Source: a bacterium
GTDB taxonomy: Bacteria; Zhuqueibacterota; Zhuqueibacteria; Residuimicrobiales; Residuimicrobiaceae
Direction: 5' to 3'
Assembly: GCA_029554865.1 (NCBI GenBank)
Contig: JAKPUX010000074.1
Location: 1-64,000, forward strand
Length of the DNA stretch: 64,000 nucleotides
The position numbers and the translations under genes were made by a program. A model generated the notes under the pieces. That model saw only the letters and a program-made list of their open reading frames with translations, searched no databases and was not told where the DNA came from. Positions 62,851 to 64,000 of this stretch are shown here, in pieces (the first letter of the stretch is position 1; every line of letters begins with the position of its first letter).

Positions 62851-64000
62851 CTATTCGCATGCAGCGGCTGACTGATCGGAGCAAGAGAGAGCATCTTCTG
62901 CGCTGGTTAACCATCGCCCTTCTCCTCGCTCCGGCGACCCTGCTTCAGGGTCGGGAGATCGTTATCAAAGACAGACAATCAGGGGCTGCGATCGGCCATC
63001 TCTCCACCATTCAGGCCGGCCGCTACGAATTCATCCCCCTGAGCGCCTTCGCCGAAGCGATCAAGATACCCGGCGCAATCAATTCGAGCCGCAAACAATT
63101 CATCCTGCAGATACCCCACAATCCCGTCGTCGTTCACGCGATCAATCCCTTCGTCCGCGTCGGCACCGAGTGGCGGCAGATGCCCATCGCTGCTCTCATC
63201 CTCGATGGTGAGTATTATGCCCCTGCCGTCTATTTCCTCGACATCATCCGGGACGCTCTTCCCTTCCGGCTGGACTATCTCTCCGGTGAGGCGACAATCC
63301 TCATCACGCGCAGCCGTATGGGCGTGGGCGGCATCCAGATTGATGACATGCAGAACGGCACCCTCATCCGCATCGCCCTCAGCCAGCCGATCAATGCCTC
63401 AAATCTCTTCCTCAGCGAAACCAACGGATGGCTTTATGCGGACCTCTACGGCGGCAATATCGGGGATTTCAGGGCCGATGCAGCCCGGAAAAATACCCGC
63501 ACCATTGACCGGATCAGCACCATCCAGCTCTCCAGGGATACGGCGCGACTCGGCTTCCGGCTGCTCAAAAAGGTGAAGGAGAGGGAGGTTAAGGTGATCG
63601 CCTCTCCGCCCGAGATCCAGATCTCGCTGCGCACCCATGAGGAGGTGCCGGCCGCACTGCTGGATGAGCTGGAGAGGGAACGGGAAAAATGGAAAATCGA
63701 CCTGATCGTCATCGATCCGGGTCACGGCGGCAGGGATCCGGGCGCCCTGGGCTCGAGCGGAACCAGGGAGAAGGACTTTACCCTCAAGATCGCCCGGGAG
63801 ATCAAGAGGATCATCGAACGCGACCTGAAAATCCGGGTCCTCATGACCCGGGACAGCGACAAATTCATCCCCCTGGTCGACCGCGGCAAGATCGCCAACC
63901 GCGCGGGCGGCAAGCTCTTCATCAGCATCCACGCCGATTCCAATCCCAAAAAGGGCCTGCGCGGGCACACCGTCTATTTTATGGGCCCGGCCAAGACGGA
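62847..64000 (+). CDS. N-acetylmuramoyl-L-alanine amidase (3' end outside window)
   Basis: Cleaves the bond between MurNAc and the stem peptide, for cell separation. The visible 384 residues include a membrane/signal segment (about 19-34), an N-terminal beta-rich region (about 37-255, partly AMIN-like, IRIALSQPINASN) and an Amidase_3 domain from about residue 280: zinc ligands in VIDPGHGGRDPGA, the Glu in GTREKDFTLKIA, and ISIHADSNP. ATG 62847 overlaps the rhomboid stop by four bases. The reading frame is still open at the window end. Confidence 0.87.
   Translation, partial: MTIRMQRLTDRSKREHLLRWLTIALLLAPATLLQGREIVIKDRQSGAAIGHLSTIQAGRYEFIPLSAFAEAIKIPGAINSSRKQFILQIPHNPVVVHAINPFVRVGTEWRQMPIAALILDGEYYAPAVYFLDIIRDALPFRLDYLSGEATILITRSRMGVGGIQIDDMQNGTLIRIALSQPINASNLFLSETNGWLYADLYGGNIGDFRADAARKNTRTIDRISTIQLSRDTARLGFRLLKKVKEREVKVIASPPEIQISLRTHEEVPAALLDELEREREKWKIDLIVIDPGHGGRDPGALGSSGTREKDFTLKIAREIKRIIERDLKIRVLMTRDSDKFIPLVDRGKIANRAGGKLFISIHADSNPKKGLRGHTVYFMGPAKT

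Noticed and set aside
1..64000. tRNA, rRNA, CRISPR, insertion sequences, phage genes
   Set aside because: I found no cloverleaf-like gene, repeat-spacer array, transposase or integrase while reading; a tRNAscan or covariance search would be needed to exclude small RNAs.

Overview
The window is GC-rich bacterial chromosome, densely coding, with operons on both strands and no tRNA, rRNA, CRISPR array, insertion sequence or phage gene that I can see. The organism is Gram-negative: TonB receptor, Wzi-type and small outer-membrane barrels, lipoproteins, RodZ and several murein enzymes. Two surface proteins look like those of the FCB superphylum; the one at 56018-58759 ends in a C-terminal sorting-type domain with the NYPNPFNPET motif. 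A GWxTD-domain protein, menaquinone genes (menA, menG) and an OlsF-type ornithine-lipid synthase point the same way. I infer a Calditrichota/KSB1-like or neighbouring uncultured FCB lineage; this is inference, not a taxonomic result.

Layout. 1-2.2 kb (-): large secreted protein, cut by the window edge. 2.3-4.1 kb (-): ornithine-lipid synthase olsF, broken by an apparent one-base frameshift. 4.3-10.8 kb (+): complete phosphate operon pstS-C-A-B-phoU-phoB-phoR, with a Pho-box-like triple 11-bp repeat before pstS and a second promoter before phoB; a TonB receptor and a lipoprotein follow (10.9-14.0 kb). 14.1-17.4 kb (+): Wzx-type flippase and a degenerate asparagine-synthetase-like protein. 17.4-18.1 kb (-): lytic transglycosylase.

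18.2-33.0 kb (+): the most unusual region. Thirteen genes, mostly overlapping or a few bases apart, encode five related membrane GT2 glycosyltransferases, three radical SAM proteins, a SAM methyltransferase, an AglD/YbhN-like membrane protein, a Wzi-like outer-membrane protein, a DUF3108 protein and a membrane-anchored PHP metallohydrolase. I infer a biosynthesis and export locus for an undescribed surface glycolipid or glycan, with radical chemistry on the sugar or lipid.

42.9 to 32.8 kb (-): a housekeeping operon smc-GWxTD-ubiA-dtd-maf-rodZ-mpl-R3H, from a good promoter to a strong terminator lying inside the convergent PHP gene. 54.5 to 42.9 kb (-): DUF1460 amidase, MltB, menG, menA, CPBP protease, transglutaminase-like protein, SpoT-like HD protein, gluzincin metallopeptidase and a GH2-like protein that has lost its acid/base motif and is fused to a membrane domain. 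54.7-64 kb (+): serpin lipoprotein, seven-repeat surface protein, leuC-leuD, free-methionine-sulfoxide reductase, outer-membrane barrel, rhomboid protease and an N-acetylmuramoyl-L-alanine amidase cut by the window end.

Several predicted promoters share TTGANN, a 17-bp spacer and a T-rich -10 (TATTTT or TATCTT), which looks like the housekeeping promoter form of this organism.
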